A stretch of 6,095 bases of DNA from Caryophanales bacterium UBA6448 (GCA_002439555.1 DJOC01000056.1:32039-38133), one strand, 5' to 3'. Shown: positions 1-5,043, numbered from the stretch's first letter. Numbers and translations: made by a program. Notes: generated from the letters alone by a model not told the origin.

Positions 1-1009
1 TTTATCTAATAAACTTCGTGCATCTTATTATTTTATGGGAGTACTTCTTGCAAAATTTAAAAAAGTAGAAATATTTTTTCCGGGAGGATGTAATATAGGT
101 CAAAGACCAATTGATTTACATTTAAAAGGTTTTGAGGCTTTAGGGGCAAAAATAACTCACGATGAAGATACTCATAAATATACTTTGGAGGCTAAAAATT
201 TAAAAGGTACTAGAATTAATTTGGATTTTGCATCAGTTGGAGCAACAATTAATATTATGTTTGCGGCAAGTATGGCTGAAGGCGTAACTACAATTAGTAA
301 TGCCGCTAAGGAAATTGAAATAATAAATATTGCCGAGTTTTTAAATAAAATGGGTGCCAAAATTGAAGGTGCAGGAACAAGTGTTATCACTATCGAAGGT
401 GTTAAAAAACTTGATGGTGCAAACATTGATGTTATACCGGATAGAATTGAGGCAGGAACATATTTAATGATTGGTGCAATGATTGGAAATAATTTAGCAG
501 TAAGTGGAGTTATTCCAAGTCAAATCGAAGCATTATTTGATAAATTTGATGATATGGGAATTAAATATCTAATCGATGGTAATAAGGTAACAATTTCTAA
601 ATGTGAAAATATAAAGCCAATTAATATAAAAACTCTTGTATACCCAGGATTCCCTACTGATTTAGGACAACCTATTTCTGTTTTACTTACCCAAGCAAAT
701 GGAACATCTTATTTCGAGGAAACAATTTGGGAAAATAGAATGCAGCATGTTAAATATTTAAATAAAATGGGTGCTAATATTACTCTTCAAGATAACTCTC
801 ATTCAATAATAATTGGCCCATCAAAATTAAATGGTTGTGAAATAAACGCTACAGATTTAAGAGGAGGAGCCGCTTTAGTAATGGCAGGATTAATTGCAAG
901 TGGTACAACAAAAATAAAAAATATCGAATATATTTTAAGAGGCTATGAAAATCTTGTTAAAAAGCTAAAACAAGTTGGCGCGGACATAGAAATTATAGAT
1001 GAAGATTAA
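1..1009 (+). CDS. murA: UDP-N-acetylglucosamine 1-carboxyvinyltransferase (MurA), 3' part
   Basis: Catalyses the first committed step of peptidoglycan synthesis, moving enolpyruvate from PEP to UDP-GlcNAc in the cytoplasm. The gene enters from the left edge: the frame is open from base 2 and begins LSNKLRASYYFMG, the family's conserved MRAS-type segment, so roughly the first 85-90 residues lie outside the window. An in-frame ATG at 35 is internal and is not the start. The loop PGGCNIGQRP carries the catalytic Cys (codon 89-91), the residue fosfomycin alkylates. Other landmarks are SVGATINIMFAA, PDRIEAGTY, GFPTDLGQP (the Asp at 659-661 matches the family's active-site Asp) and DLRGGAALVMAGL, then RGYE near the C terminus. 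The YPGFPTDL and EETIWENRMQHV wording resembles the Firmicute MurA2/MurZ branch more than MurAA, a judgement by eye. The usual Pro in NAAxEPEI is Ile here. The end overlaps the next gene by 11 bases. Confidence 0.96.
   Translation, partial: LSNKLRASYYFMGVLLAKFKKVEIFFPGGCNIGQRPIDLHLKGFEALGAKITHDEDTHKYTLEAKNLKGTRINLDFASVGATINIMFAASMAEGVTTISNAAKEIEIINIAEFLNKMGAKIEGAGTSVITIEGVKKLDGANIDVIPDRIEAGTYLMIGAMIGNNLAVSGVIPSQIEALFDKFDDMGIKYLIDGNKVTISKCENIKPINIKTLVYPGFPTDLGQPISVLLTQANGTSYFEETIWENRMQHVKYLNKMGANITLQDNSHSIIIGPSKLNGCEINATDLRGGAALVMAGLIASGTTKIKNIEYILRGYENLVKKLKQVGADIEIIDED
340..357 (+). repeat. 18-bp direct repeat inside murA, copy 1
   Basis: TTTAAATAAAATGGGTGC is identical at 340-357 and 757-774. 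Both copies encode LNKMGA in the same frame, at equivalent places in the pseudo-symmetric halves of the enolpyruvyl-transferase fold. It is best explained by internal protein symmetry plus biased codon use, not by a mobile element. Confidence 0.7.
757..774 (+). repeat. 18-bp direct repeat inside murA, copy 2
   Basis: Exact second copy of the murA internal repeat at 340-357, again encoding LNKMGA, here before NITLQD. Confidence 0.7.
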
Positions 1010-1622
1010 GCGAAGATATAAGTTAATTTTAATAATATTATTCGCAGTAATCTTAATAATATCATTATATTTTATTTTAAATAAGAAAAAAGAGGTTATT
1101 TCTCTATCAATTGGTGATTATATATCAATGAATAAAATGAATTATTTCTATAATAAAACCTATGATAATCTTTATTCCAAAGATGCTATTTGTAAAGAAA
1201 TAAAAGAGCAATATTTAACAAGTGATACACTTTTAGAAAAGATAACTAATAATGAAGATAATATTCAGTATTATATAAAAAATGCTAATTTTATAAATAT
1301 TAATGTAGGAAATTATGAACTTAATAATTATAAAGAATTAAATGAAGAAATAACTTTAGAATATTTAAATAATATGTATGATGTTTTGTTTCAAATAACA
1401 AAAATAAATAAAGCAAATATAAATTTAATAAACATATATGATGACAAAGGTGATTTTAAATTTATTAATAAAAAGTTATCAGAATATAGTAAAAAATTTA
1501 AGATAAATTATGTTGATTTAAATAAACTTGATAAATCTTACTTTACATATTTTGATGATAAAGTATACATAAATAGCAAAGGAATGTATAAAATTAATGA
1601 AATTTTAACAAAAAATTCTTGA
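999..1622 (+). CDS. Membrane-anchored protein with a degenerate SGNH/GDSL-hydrolase-like fold, function unknown
   Basis: 207 residues. The N terminus is basic (MKIKRRYK), followed by one hydrophobic segment at about residues 8-27, so the rest is probably extracytoplasmic. No family is recognised with certainty. Three segments fall in the order and spacing of SGNH hydrolase blocks: VISLSIGDYIS (residues 33-43) where a GDS nucleophile block would be; ANFININVGNYELNN (96-110) where GxND would be; and FDDKVYINSKGMYKINEIL (185-203) where DxxHxNxxGY would be. At the expected Ser, Asn and His positions there is Tyr (Y41, Y106, Y190); D187 may keep the Asp. If the alignment holds, it cannot be a normal esterase and may be a binding or structural protein. 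The start ATG overlaps the end of murA by 11 bases with no clear ribosome binding site, suggesting coupled translation. The TGA stop is followed at once by an in-frame TAA. It is rich in Asn, Lys, Ile and Tyr, unlike neighbouring conserved genes. Confidence 0.5.
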   Translation: MKIKRRYKLILIILFAVILIISLYFILNKKKEVISLSIGDYISMNKMNYFYNKTYDNLYSKDAICKEIKEQYLTSDTLLEKITNNEDNIQYYIKNANFININVGNYELNNYKELNEEITLEYLNNMYDVLFQITKINKANINLINIYDDKGDFKFINKKLSEYSKKFKINYVDLNKLDKSYFTYFDDKVYINSKGMYKINEILTKNS

Positions 1623-1646
1623 TAAGTTTGAAATATATGATATAAT
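1619..1646 (+). promoter_or_regulatory. Vegetative promoter for rpmE
   Basis: TTGATA (1619-1624), a 16-base spacer and TATAAT (1641-1646), with TGA directly before the -10 as an extended -10 element. This is the best sigma-A-type promoter in the window. The -35 box overlaps the stop codon of the upstream gene. The ribosome binding site AAGGAGAGG follows at 1661-1669. Confidence 0.75.
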
Positions 1647-1679
1647 ACTAAAGAAGTTAAAAGGAGAGGAAAAATAATT

Positions 1680-1895
1680 ATGAAAGCAAATATACATCCT
1701 GAAATGAAAGAAGCTACAGTAAAATGTGCGTGTGGTGAAACATTTAACGTTTTATCAACAAAAGAAAATATCAATGTTGAAGTATGTAGTAAATGTCATC
1801 CATTCTACACAGGAACTCAAGCAAAAGCAAAGAAAACAGGAAATGTAGAAAAATTTAATCGTAAATATGGATTAAATGAACAAAAGACAGCATAG
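1680..1895 (+). CDS. rpmE: 50S ribosomal protein L31, zinc-binding form
   Basis: 71 residues, the usual length for L31. It belongs to the large ribosomal subunit and helps bridge the two subunits. The MKANIHPE start is typical. The zinc-binding cysteines are all present: C16 and C18 (CACG) and C36 and C39 (CSKCHPFYTG). It is therefore the Cys-containing form that holds zinc, not the zinc-independent paralogue (RpmE2/YtiA type) made under zinc limitation. The C-terminal part KKTGNVEKFNRKYGL is conserved. AAGGAGAGG ends 10 bases before the ATG. The gene has its own promoter and terminator and so is probably transcribed alone. In Bacillus, rpmE lies close to a murA paralogue with rho between them; here no rho is present. 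Confidence 0.97.
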   Translation: MKANIHPEMKEATVKCACGETFNVLSTKENINVEVCSKCHPFYTGTQAKAKKTGNVEKFNRKYGLNEQKTA

Positions 1896-1909
1896 TTTTT
1901 TGTTTTTTT
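1879..1909 (+). terminator. Rho-independent terminator of rpmE, overlapping its stop codon
   Basis: AACAAAAGAC (1879-1888) can pair with GTTTTTTGTT (1895-1904) as a 10-bp stem with one G-U pair, leaving loop AGCATA, followed by more T to 1909. Only two pairs are G-C, so the hairpin is weak. The 5' arm and loop are the last codons of rpmE, and the TAG stop (1893-1895) lies in the loop and closing pair. Confidence 0.6.
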
Positions 1910-1910
1910 A

Positions 1911-1919
1911 TGATATAAT
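1911..1919 (+). promoter_or_regulatory. Extended -10 promoter for the rpiB operon
   Basis: TGATATAAT combines a perfect TATAAT (1914-1919) with the TGn extension. No recognisable -35 box exists at the right distance because that stretch is the rpmE terminator stem. Transcription would be expected to start near 1926, within or just after the start of the ribosome binding site. Confidence 0.55.
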
Positions 1920-1921
1920 AT

Positions 1922-1930
1922 AGGTGGTGA
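1922..1930 (+). promoter_or_regulatory. Ribosome binding site that sets the TTG start of rpiB
   Basis: AGGTGGTGA resembles the full anti-Shine-Dalgarno complement AGGAGGTGA. It ends 5 bases before TTG at 1936. The two GTG triplets at 1924 and 1927 lie inside this site and so are unlikely start codons. Confidence 0.7.
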
Positions 1931-1935
1931 TAAAT

Positions 1936-2391
1936 TTGAAGGTATATATAGGAACAGATCATAGAGGTGTAGAAACTCAAGATAAGATAGTAAATTACTT
2001 AAAAGATTTAGGAATTGATATAAATATAAGTAAATTAAAACATAATGATAATGATGATTATCCAGATTTTGCATTTGATGTTTGTCATAGTGTTATAGAA
2101 AGTCCTAACAGTTTAGGTATATTAATATGTGGAACAGGAATTGGTATGAGTATTGCAGCTAATAAAGTAAAAGGTATTAGAGCTGCAAGATGTGTTAATA
2201 CTGATGATGCCTTTTTTGCAAGAAATCATAACGATAGTAATGTGCTATGCATAAGTAGTAATAATGACATTAATAATATTTATGAAATTGTTGATACTTT
2301 TTTAAATACTAAAACCTCTGAAGAGGAAAGACATCATAAAAGAGTTCAAAAAATCATAAATTATGAAAATGGTGAATATAATGAATTATAA
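1936..2391 (+). CDS. rpiB: Ribose-5-phosphate isomerase B
   Basis: Interconverts ribose 5-phosphate and ribulose 5-phosphate in the cytoplasmic pentose phosphate pathway. With a TTG start the protein has 151 residues and begins MKVYIGTDHRG, as the family does. The longer GTG start at 1924 would lie inside the ribosome binding site. Visible motifs: D8-H9 (family DHAG, here DHRG), DYPDFA (41-46), ILICGTGIGMSIAANK with the catalytic Cys at C65, RAARCVNTDDAFFARNHNDSN with H98 in the ARxHND motif, and the phosphate-binding tail RHHKRVQKI (132-140). The same family includes the LacA/LacB galactose-6-phosphate isomerase subunits. A single copy with no tagatose-pathway genes nearby favours RpiB. It is the first gene of the run leading into spoIID, overlapping the next gene by 11 bases. 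Confidence 0.93.
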   Translation: MKVYIGTDHRGVETQDKIVNYLKDLGIDINISKLKHNDNDDYPDFAFDVCHSVIESPNSLGILICGTGIGMSIAANKVKGIRAARCVNTDDAFFARNHNDSNVLCISSNNDINNIYEIVDTFLNTKTSEEERHHKRVQKIINYENGEYNEL

Positions 2392-2569
2392 AGTGTTAAT
2401 TTATGTATTAATGCTTTTTGTATCTATTTTTGCTTTAAGCGGAATAAATTTTACAGGTTTTTTTAAGATTAAACACGAACTTGAGGCGAAAATATTTGTA
2501 ATGCTTACATCGTTTGGTCTTGCTTATGTTTCTGCAGAATTTTTTATAAAATTAATTGAATTATTTTAA
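2381..2569 (+). CDS. DUF1146 family small membrane protein (YwzB-like)
   Basis: 62 residues with two hydrophobic segments at about 4-22 and 38-60, predicted to be a small integral membrane protein. The pattern FALSGINFTGFFKIKHELEA, then a hydrophobic helix containing GLAYVSAEFF, matches the DUF1146 family of Bacilli, whose B. subtilis member YwzB lies near the murAA and atp genes. Its function is unknown. ATG 2381 is chosen over the upstream in-frame ATGs at 2363 and 2369 because GGTGA (2371-2375) ends 5 bases before it. The start overlaps the end of rpiB by 11 bases, and spoIID begins 7 bases after its stop, so it should be co-transcribed and translationally coupled with both. The conserved association with murA/spoIID regions suggests, as inference only, a role at the envelope. 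Confidence 0.8.
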   Translation: MNYKVLIYVLMLFVSIFALSGINFTGFFKIKHELEAKIFVMLTSFGLAYVSAEFFIKLIELF

Positions 2570-2576
2570 GGAAAAT

Positions 2577-3455
2577 ATGGATAAAGAAAATAAAATTATA
2601 ATTATTTTGTTATTAGTTATAGGTTTATTAATAGGAAGTTTAAATAAAAGTACTTCCTATTTTTTTAATAATGAAACAAAAAATATTGTGATAAAAGAAA
2701 CTTCTGATCCAATGGAGGATTATTTAATCGGGGTAATTGCTTGTGAAATGCCAGCGTCATTTAACGAGGAAACATTAAAAAGTCAGGCAATTGCCTCGAG
2801 AACTTATGCTTACTATCTAAAAAGTAAAAATATAGAACCAACCAATGATACTAAGACCCAATGCTTAATTACTAAAGAAAAAATGCTAAGTATTTGGAAA
2901 GATGACTTTGATACTTATTATGATAAAATAAAATCTGCAGTAGAAAGTACTAAAAATTTAGTATTAAAATATGATGGAAAGGTTATTCCTGCATACTATT
3001 TTTCAATGAGTAATGGCTACACCGAAAATAGTGCATCCGTATTTAGTGAAAGTTACCCTTATTTACAAAGCGTTTCATCAGAATATGAAAAGGAAAATAG
3101 AAACTTTCAAAAAGAAATAACAATTACAAAAGCGGAATTTTGCAATAAGTTAGGAATAACTTGTAATGATATAATTATTAGTAATATAAAAAGAAATAGT
3201 ACAAATAGAGTTGATAGTATTTTAATTAATGATAAATCATTTACTGGTATTGAAGTTAGAAAGTTACTTGGACTTCGCTCTACAGATTTTATTATAAAAA
3301 TAAATGAAAATGATGTAAATATCACAACTTATGGTTATGGACACGGAGTAGGTATGAGTCAGTATGGTGCTAATTATTTAGCAAATCTTGGTTTTAATTA
3401 CGAATATATATTAAAATATTATTATAAAGATGTAATTATTTCTAGTATAAATTAA
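2577..3455 (+). CDS. spoIID: Stage II sporulation protein D, engulfment lytic transglycosylase
   Basis: In endospore formers SpoIID acts with SpoIIM and SpoIIP in the mother cell. It cleaves glycan strands from which SpoIIP has removed stem peptides, driving septal thinning and engulfment. The protein has 292 residues against about 343 in B. subtilis. Membrane segment at about 7-22, then the SpoIID domain: MEDYLIGVIACEMPASFN with the probable catalytic Glu E57 in EMPA, ETLKSQAIASRTYAYY, YYFSMSNGYTENSASVF (141-156), EVRKLLGLRSTDF (226-238) and TYGYGHGVGMSQYGA (251-265). All core motifs are intact, so it should be active. The FSxSNGYTE segment follows the B. subtilis form. ATG 2577 is preferred over the in-frame TTG at 2556: AAGGA (2568-2572) lies 4 bases upstream and the hydrophobic segment then falls near the N terminus. 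No separate promoter is obvious, so it probably depends on the rpiB transcript or an unseen sigma-E site. Confidence 0.95.
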   Translation: MDKENKIIIILLLVIGLLIGSLNKSTSYFFNNETKNIVIKETSDPMEDYLIGVIACEMPASFNEETLKSQAIASRTYAYYLKSKNIEPTNDTKTQCLITKEKMLSIWKDDFDTYYDKIKSAVESTKNLVLKYDGKVIPAYYFSMSNGYTENSASVFSESYPYLQSVSSEYEKENRNFQKEITITKAEFCNKLGITCNDIIISNIKRNSTNRVDSILINDKSFTGIEVRKLLGLRSTDFIIKINENDVNITTYGYGHGVGMSQYGANYLANLGFNYEYILKYYYKDVIISSIN

Positions 3456-3473
3456 TTTTTTTTGTTCATACTT
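3445..3473 (+). promoter_or_regulatory. Possible sigma-F/sigma-G-type promoter for spoIIQ
   Basis: GTATA (3445-3449) fits the GYATA -35 consensus. After 14 bases, GTTCATACTT (3464-3473) matches five of the seven specified positions of the GGnnAnAHTR -10 consensus. B. subtilis spoIIQ is transcribed by sigma-F, so a forespore promoter is expected here. In DNA this AT-rich a chance match is quite possible. The -35 lies in the last codons of spoIID. Confidence 0.3.
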
Positions 3474-3490
3474 CTTTATAGGAGGAATGA

Positions 3491-4117
3491 ATGAAGAAAA
3501 TGAAGTTAAGAAAATATGTGTTACCTATAGTTTATGTGCTTATAATATTTGTTACTTTTGTAAGTGTATCACTTATTAATAACCATCTTTTTAAAAATGT
3601 TACAAATTATAATTATTCTAAATCAATTATGAAAGATGTAACTGAAAATGTTTTAAGTGAAATATTACCAGATAAATTTGAAAGACCATATTTAAGTGAA
3701 AATGTAAAATTATTATCAGGTTTTTATAGTAAAGATTATGATGATGAATCACAAAAAAACTCGTTAATAGTTTATCAAAATACTTATATGCCCTCTTCGG
3801 GAACATTTTATGCATCTCAAGATGAGTTTGATGCAGTAAGCGTTTATGATGGCAAAGTAAAAAGCATTAAAAAAGATGAAATGCTCGGAGATACTGTGGA
3901 AGTGCAACATTCAGATAACTTAACAACAATTTATTATTCTTTAAAAGATGTTACTGTAAGAGAAAATGATGATATCAAAAAAGGTACAATTATTGGTAAG
4001 GCTACCTCAAATAACTTGGTAACAGATAAAAATGTACTATTTATCGAAGTATATTTAAAAGGTAAACAAATAGATCCTGAAAAATTTTATGAATTAAATC
4101 CAAATGAAGTCAAATAA
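3491..4117 (+). CDS. spoIIQ: Stage II sporulation protein Q (SpoIIQ-like), degenerate LytM/M23 domain
   Basis: SpoIIQ is the forespore membrane protein that binds mother-cell SpoIIIAH across the intermembrane space, holding the membranes together during engulfment and forming the feeding channel. The protein has 208 residues (B. subtilis about 283): short cytoplasmic tail, one membrane segment at about 9-29, a linker, and a LytM domain at about 98-200 without a long C-terminal tail. The domain keeps its scaffold: YDGKVKSI, GDTVEVQHSDNLTTIYYSL, DIKKGTIIGKA, FIEVYLKGKQIDPEKFY. The metal and catalytic positions are all replaced: S102 and F106 for HxxxD, S150 for the YxH His, V182 and F184 for HxH. 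It is therefore a structural, not peptidase, domain. GGAGG (3481-3485) is 5 bases before the ATG. Position right after spoIID supports the name over a generic M23 protein. It overlaps the next gene by 14 bases. Confidence 0.87.
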   Translation: MKKMKLRKYVLPIVYVLIIFVTFVSVSLINNHLFKNVTNYNYSKSIMKDVTENVLSEILPDKFERPYLSENVKLLSGFYSKDYDDESQKNSLIVYQNTYMPSSGTFYASQDEFDAVSVYDGKVKSIKKDEMLGDTVEVQHSDNLTTIYYSLKDVTVRENDDIKKGTIIGKATSNNLVTDKNVLFIEVYLKGKQIDPEKFYELNPNEVK

Positions 4118-4670
4118 TATAATATATTTTTATGAAAATAATGTTATAGTAAGATTTAATGATGATATTTATTATTTAAAATTAAATGAAAATATTCTTA
4201 ACAATGGAATAATCTTAAATAAAGATAAGTTTATAAAAGAATATAATGAATTTACCAAAGAAAACAAACTAAAAAAATTTATTAATAATAAAATGATAGT
4301 TATAATTCAAAGCAACATATCAGTTAATGATATTAAGATGTTATCGATTATTTTCGAAGAACTTGGAATTAAAATTATAAAAATTATAAAAGATATTACT
4401 TTACTTAATGTAAGAAAAAATATATCTTATTTAATAGGAAATAGCAAATTAAGATTATATTTTATAAATAAATATAACAAAAAAGTAACAATAAATTTAA
4501 ATACTTTCCAAATTAGTTATAATGAAATTGTTTATATAATTCAAAATTATATTAAAGAAAGTTTATTTATATTAAGTAGTAATGATGACCTTATTAATAA
4601 ACTATTAAAAAACAAATCTTATTATTTAATAAATAATTACATAAAATTTTTATTTGATGAAGTTAGGTAA
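4104..4670 (+). CDS. Uncharacterised protein at the mbl position, possible decayed MreB/Mbl-like actin fold
   Basis: 188 residues, no membrane segment or signal peptide, very rich in Ile, Asn, Lys and Leu. I do not recognise a family securely. In order it shows: a short beta-rich N terminus; NNGIILNKDKFIKEY (33-47), where MreB-type actins have DGVIADFE before a helix; MIVIIQSNISVNDIKML, then EELGIKIIKIIKDITLL (64-101), like the actin segment strand, P-x-x-I-T, helix, strand, EEP; and ISYLIGNSKLRLYFINKYN (107-125), where DIGGGTTD and its following strand would fall. The nucleotide-contact residues are not conserved, so ATP binding is unlikely. In B. subtilis the genes after spoIIQ are spoIIID and mbl, so position agrees. 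This is inference from fold pattern and order only. The ATG overlaps spoIIQ by 14 bases, with no clear ribosome binding site, implying translational coupling. No terminator is visible after it. Confidence 0.5.
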   Translation: MKSNNIIYFYENNVIVRFNDDIYYLKLNENILNNGIILNKDKFIKEYNEFTKENKLKKFINNKMIVIIQSNISVNDIKMLSIIFEELGIKIIKIIKDITLLNVRKNISYLIGNSKLRLYFINKYNKKVTINLNTFQISYNEIVYIIQNYIKESLFILSSNDDLINKLLKNKSYYLINNYIKFLFDEVR

Positions 4671-4705
4671 TTGCTTGTCATATAGCATAAATACGCCGAA
4701 AAATG

Positions 4706-4723
4706 TCGAATTTTGTATTTCGA
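4706..4723. repeat. Small inverted repeat upstream of the cold-shock gene
   Basis: TCGAA (4706-4710) and TTCGA (4719-4723) form a perfect 5-bp inverted repeat around an 8-base centre, in a gap that otherwise lacks CG dinucleotides. It overlaps the TTGTAT candidate -35 box, so it could be an operator. It is short enough to be chance. Confidence 0.25.
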
Positions 4724-4758
4724 TTTAAATTGATATAGGGTAAAACTTGTGTTAAATT
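4713..4758 (+). promoter_or_regulatory. Promoter region of the cold-shock gene (two alternatives)
   Basis: Two readings are possible. First: TTGTAT (4713-4718), 15 bases, TATAGG (4734-4739) with TGA before it, giving a leader of about 35 bases. Second: TTGATA (4730-4735), 17 bases, TAAATT (4753-4758) with TGT before it, which would start transcription close to the ribosome binding site. The gap 4671-4780 holds no gene. The ribosome binding site AAGGAAGGTG is at 4766-4775. Confidence 0.45.
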
Positions 4759-4780
4759 TAAATAGAAGGAAGGTGTAAAA

Positions 4781-4993
4781 ATGAAAGGACAAGTTAAATG
4801 GTTCAATAATGAGAAAGGGTATGGTTTTATCCATTGTGATAATTTATCAGATATTTTTGTTCATTATTCAGTAATCAAAAAAGATGGATATCGTTCATTA
4901 AATGAAGGAGATATTGTAAGTTTTAGACTTATTGAAACATCAAAAGGTTTACAAGCAAAAGATGTAGAAACCTTAAATTTAACTACTGTATAG
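4781..4993 (+). CDS. csp: Cold-shock protein, CspA family
   Basis: 70 residues, one cold-shock domain, a five-stranded OB-fold that binds single-stranded RNA and DNA in the cytoplasm and acts as an RNA chaperone. GQVKWFNNEKGYGFI contains RNP1 (KGYGFI, residues 12-17), and DIFVHYS (24-30) is RNP2. The rest, LNEGDIVSFRLIETSKGLQAKDV, follows the family closely. The C-terminal tail TLNLTTV is slightly longer than usual; its last codons form the 5' arm of the terminator. AAGGAAGGTG ends 5 bases before the ATG. In Bacilli, csp genes are often found near the hpf-secA cluster, as here. Being constitutive or cold-induced cannot be told from the sequence; no long cspA-type leader is evident. Confidence 0.95.
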   Translation: MKGQVKWFNNEKGYGFIHCDNLSDIFVHYSVIKKDGYRSLNEGDIVSFRLIETSKGLQAKDVETLNLTTV

Positions 4994-5005
4994 TAGTTTT
5001 TTTTT
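4981..5005 (+). terminator. Rho-independent terminator of the cold-shock gene, containing its stop codon
   Basis: ACTACT (4982-4987) pairs with AGTAGT (4992-4997) around loop GTAT, with A4981 able to extend the stem, followed by a T run from 4997 to 5005. The TAG stop codon (4991-4993) lies in the loop and the 3' arm. Confidence 0.8.
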
Positions 5006-5013
5006 AGAATATG

Positions 5014-5022
5014 TGGTATTAT
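5014..5022 (+). promoter_or_regulatory. Extended -10 promoter for hpf
   Basis: TGGTATTAT has TGn directly before TATTAT (5017-5022). No -35 consensus is seen; that position is occupied by the csp terminator. The expected transcription start near 5029 coincides with the start of the ribosome binding site. Confidence 0.45.
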
Positions 5023-5028
5023 TGTTAT

Positions 5029-5038
5029 AGGAGAGTGA
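5029..5038 (+). promoter_or_regulatory. Ribosome binding site that sets the TTG start of hpf
   Basis: AGGAGAGTGA lies just upstream of both ATG 5038 and TTG 5044. Its spacing to TTG matches that in rpiB, and the shared stretch GTGATRAATTTGAA occurs in both genes. ATG 5038 would leave only 4 bases after AGGAG. Confidence 0.6.
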
Positions 5039-5043
5039 TGAAT

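Noticed and set aside
35..1009. ATG at 35 as the start of murA
   Set aside because: The frame is open upstream to the window edge and encodes the conserved KLRASYY segment, so the gene starts outside the window.
1924..2391. GTG at 1924 as the rpiB start
   Set aside because: It lies inside the AGGTGGTGA ribosome binding site, and family alignment begins at MKVYIGTDH (TTG 1936).
2490..2515. Sigma-E promoter before spoIID inside the DUF1146 gene
   Set aside because: An ATATT-like -35 is present but no CATACA-type -10 occurs at the required distance.
2363..2569. ATG at 2363 as the DUF1146 start
   Set aside because: The ribosome binding site GGTGA lies downstream of it and is well spaced for ATG 2381.
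2556..3455. TTG at 2556 as the spoIID start
   Set aside because: It would overlap the DUF1146 gene with no binding site upstream; AAGGA precedes ATG 2577.
3449..3463. Terminator after spoIID (AAATTAATTT then T run)
   Set aside because: The self-complementary stretch is an uninterrupted A/T palindrome with no room for a loop, too weak for a terminator.
3462..3482. Sigma-A promoter TTGTTC / TATAGG before spoIIQ
   Set aside because: The spacer would be only 9 bases, far too short.
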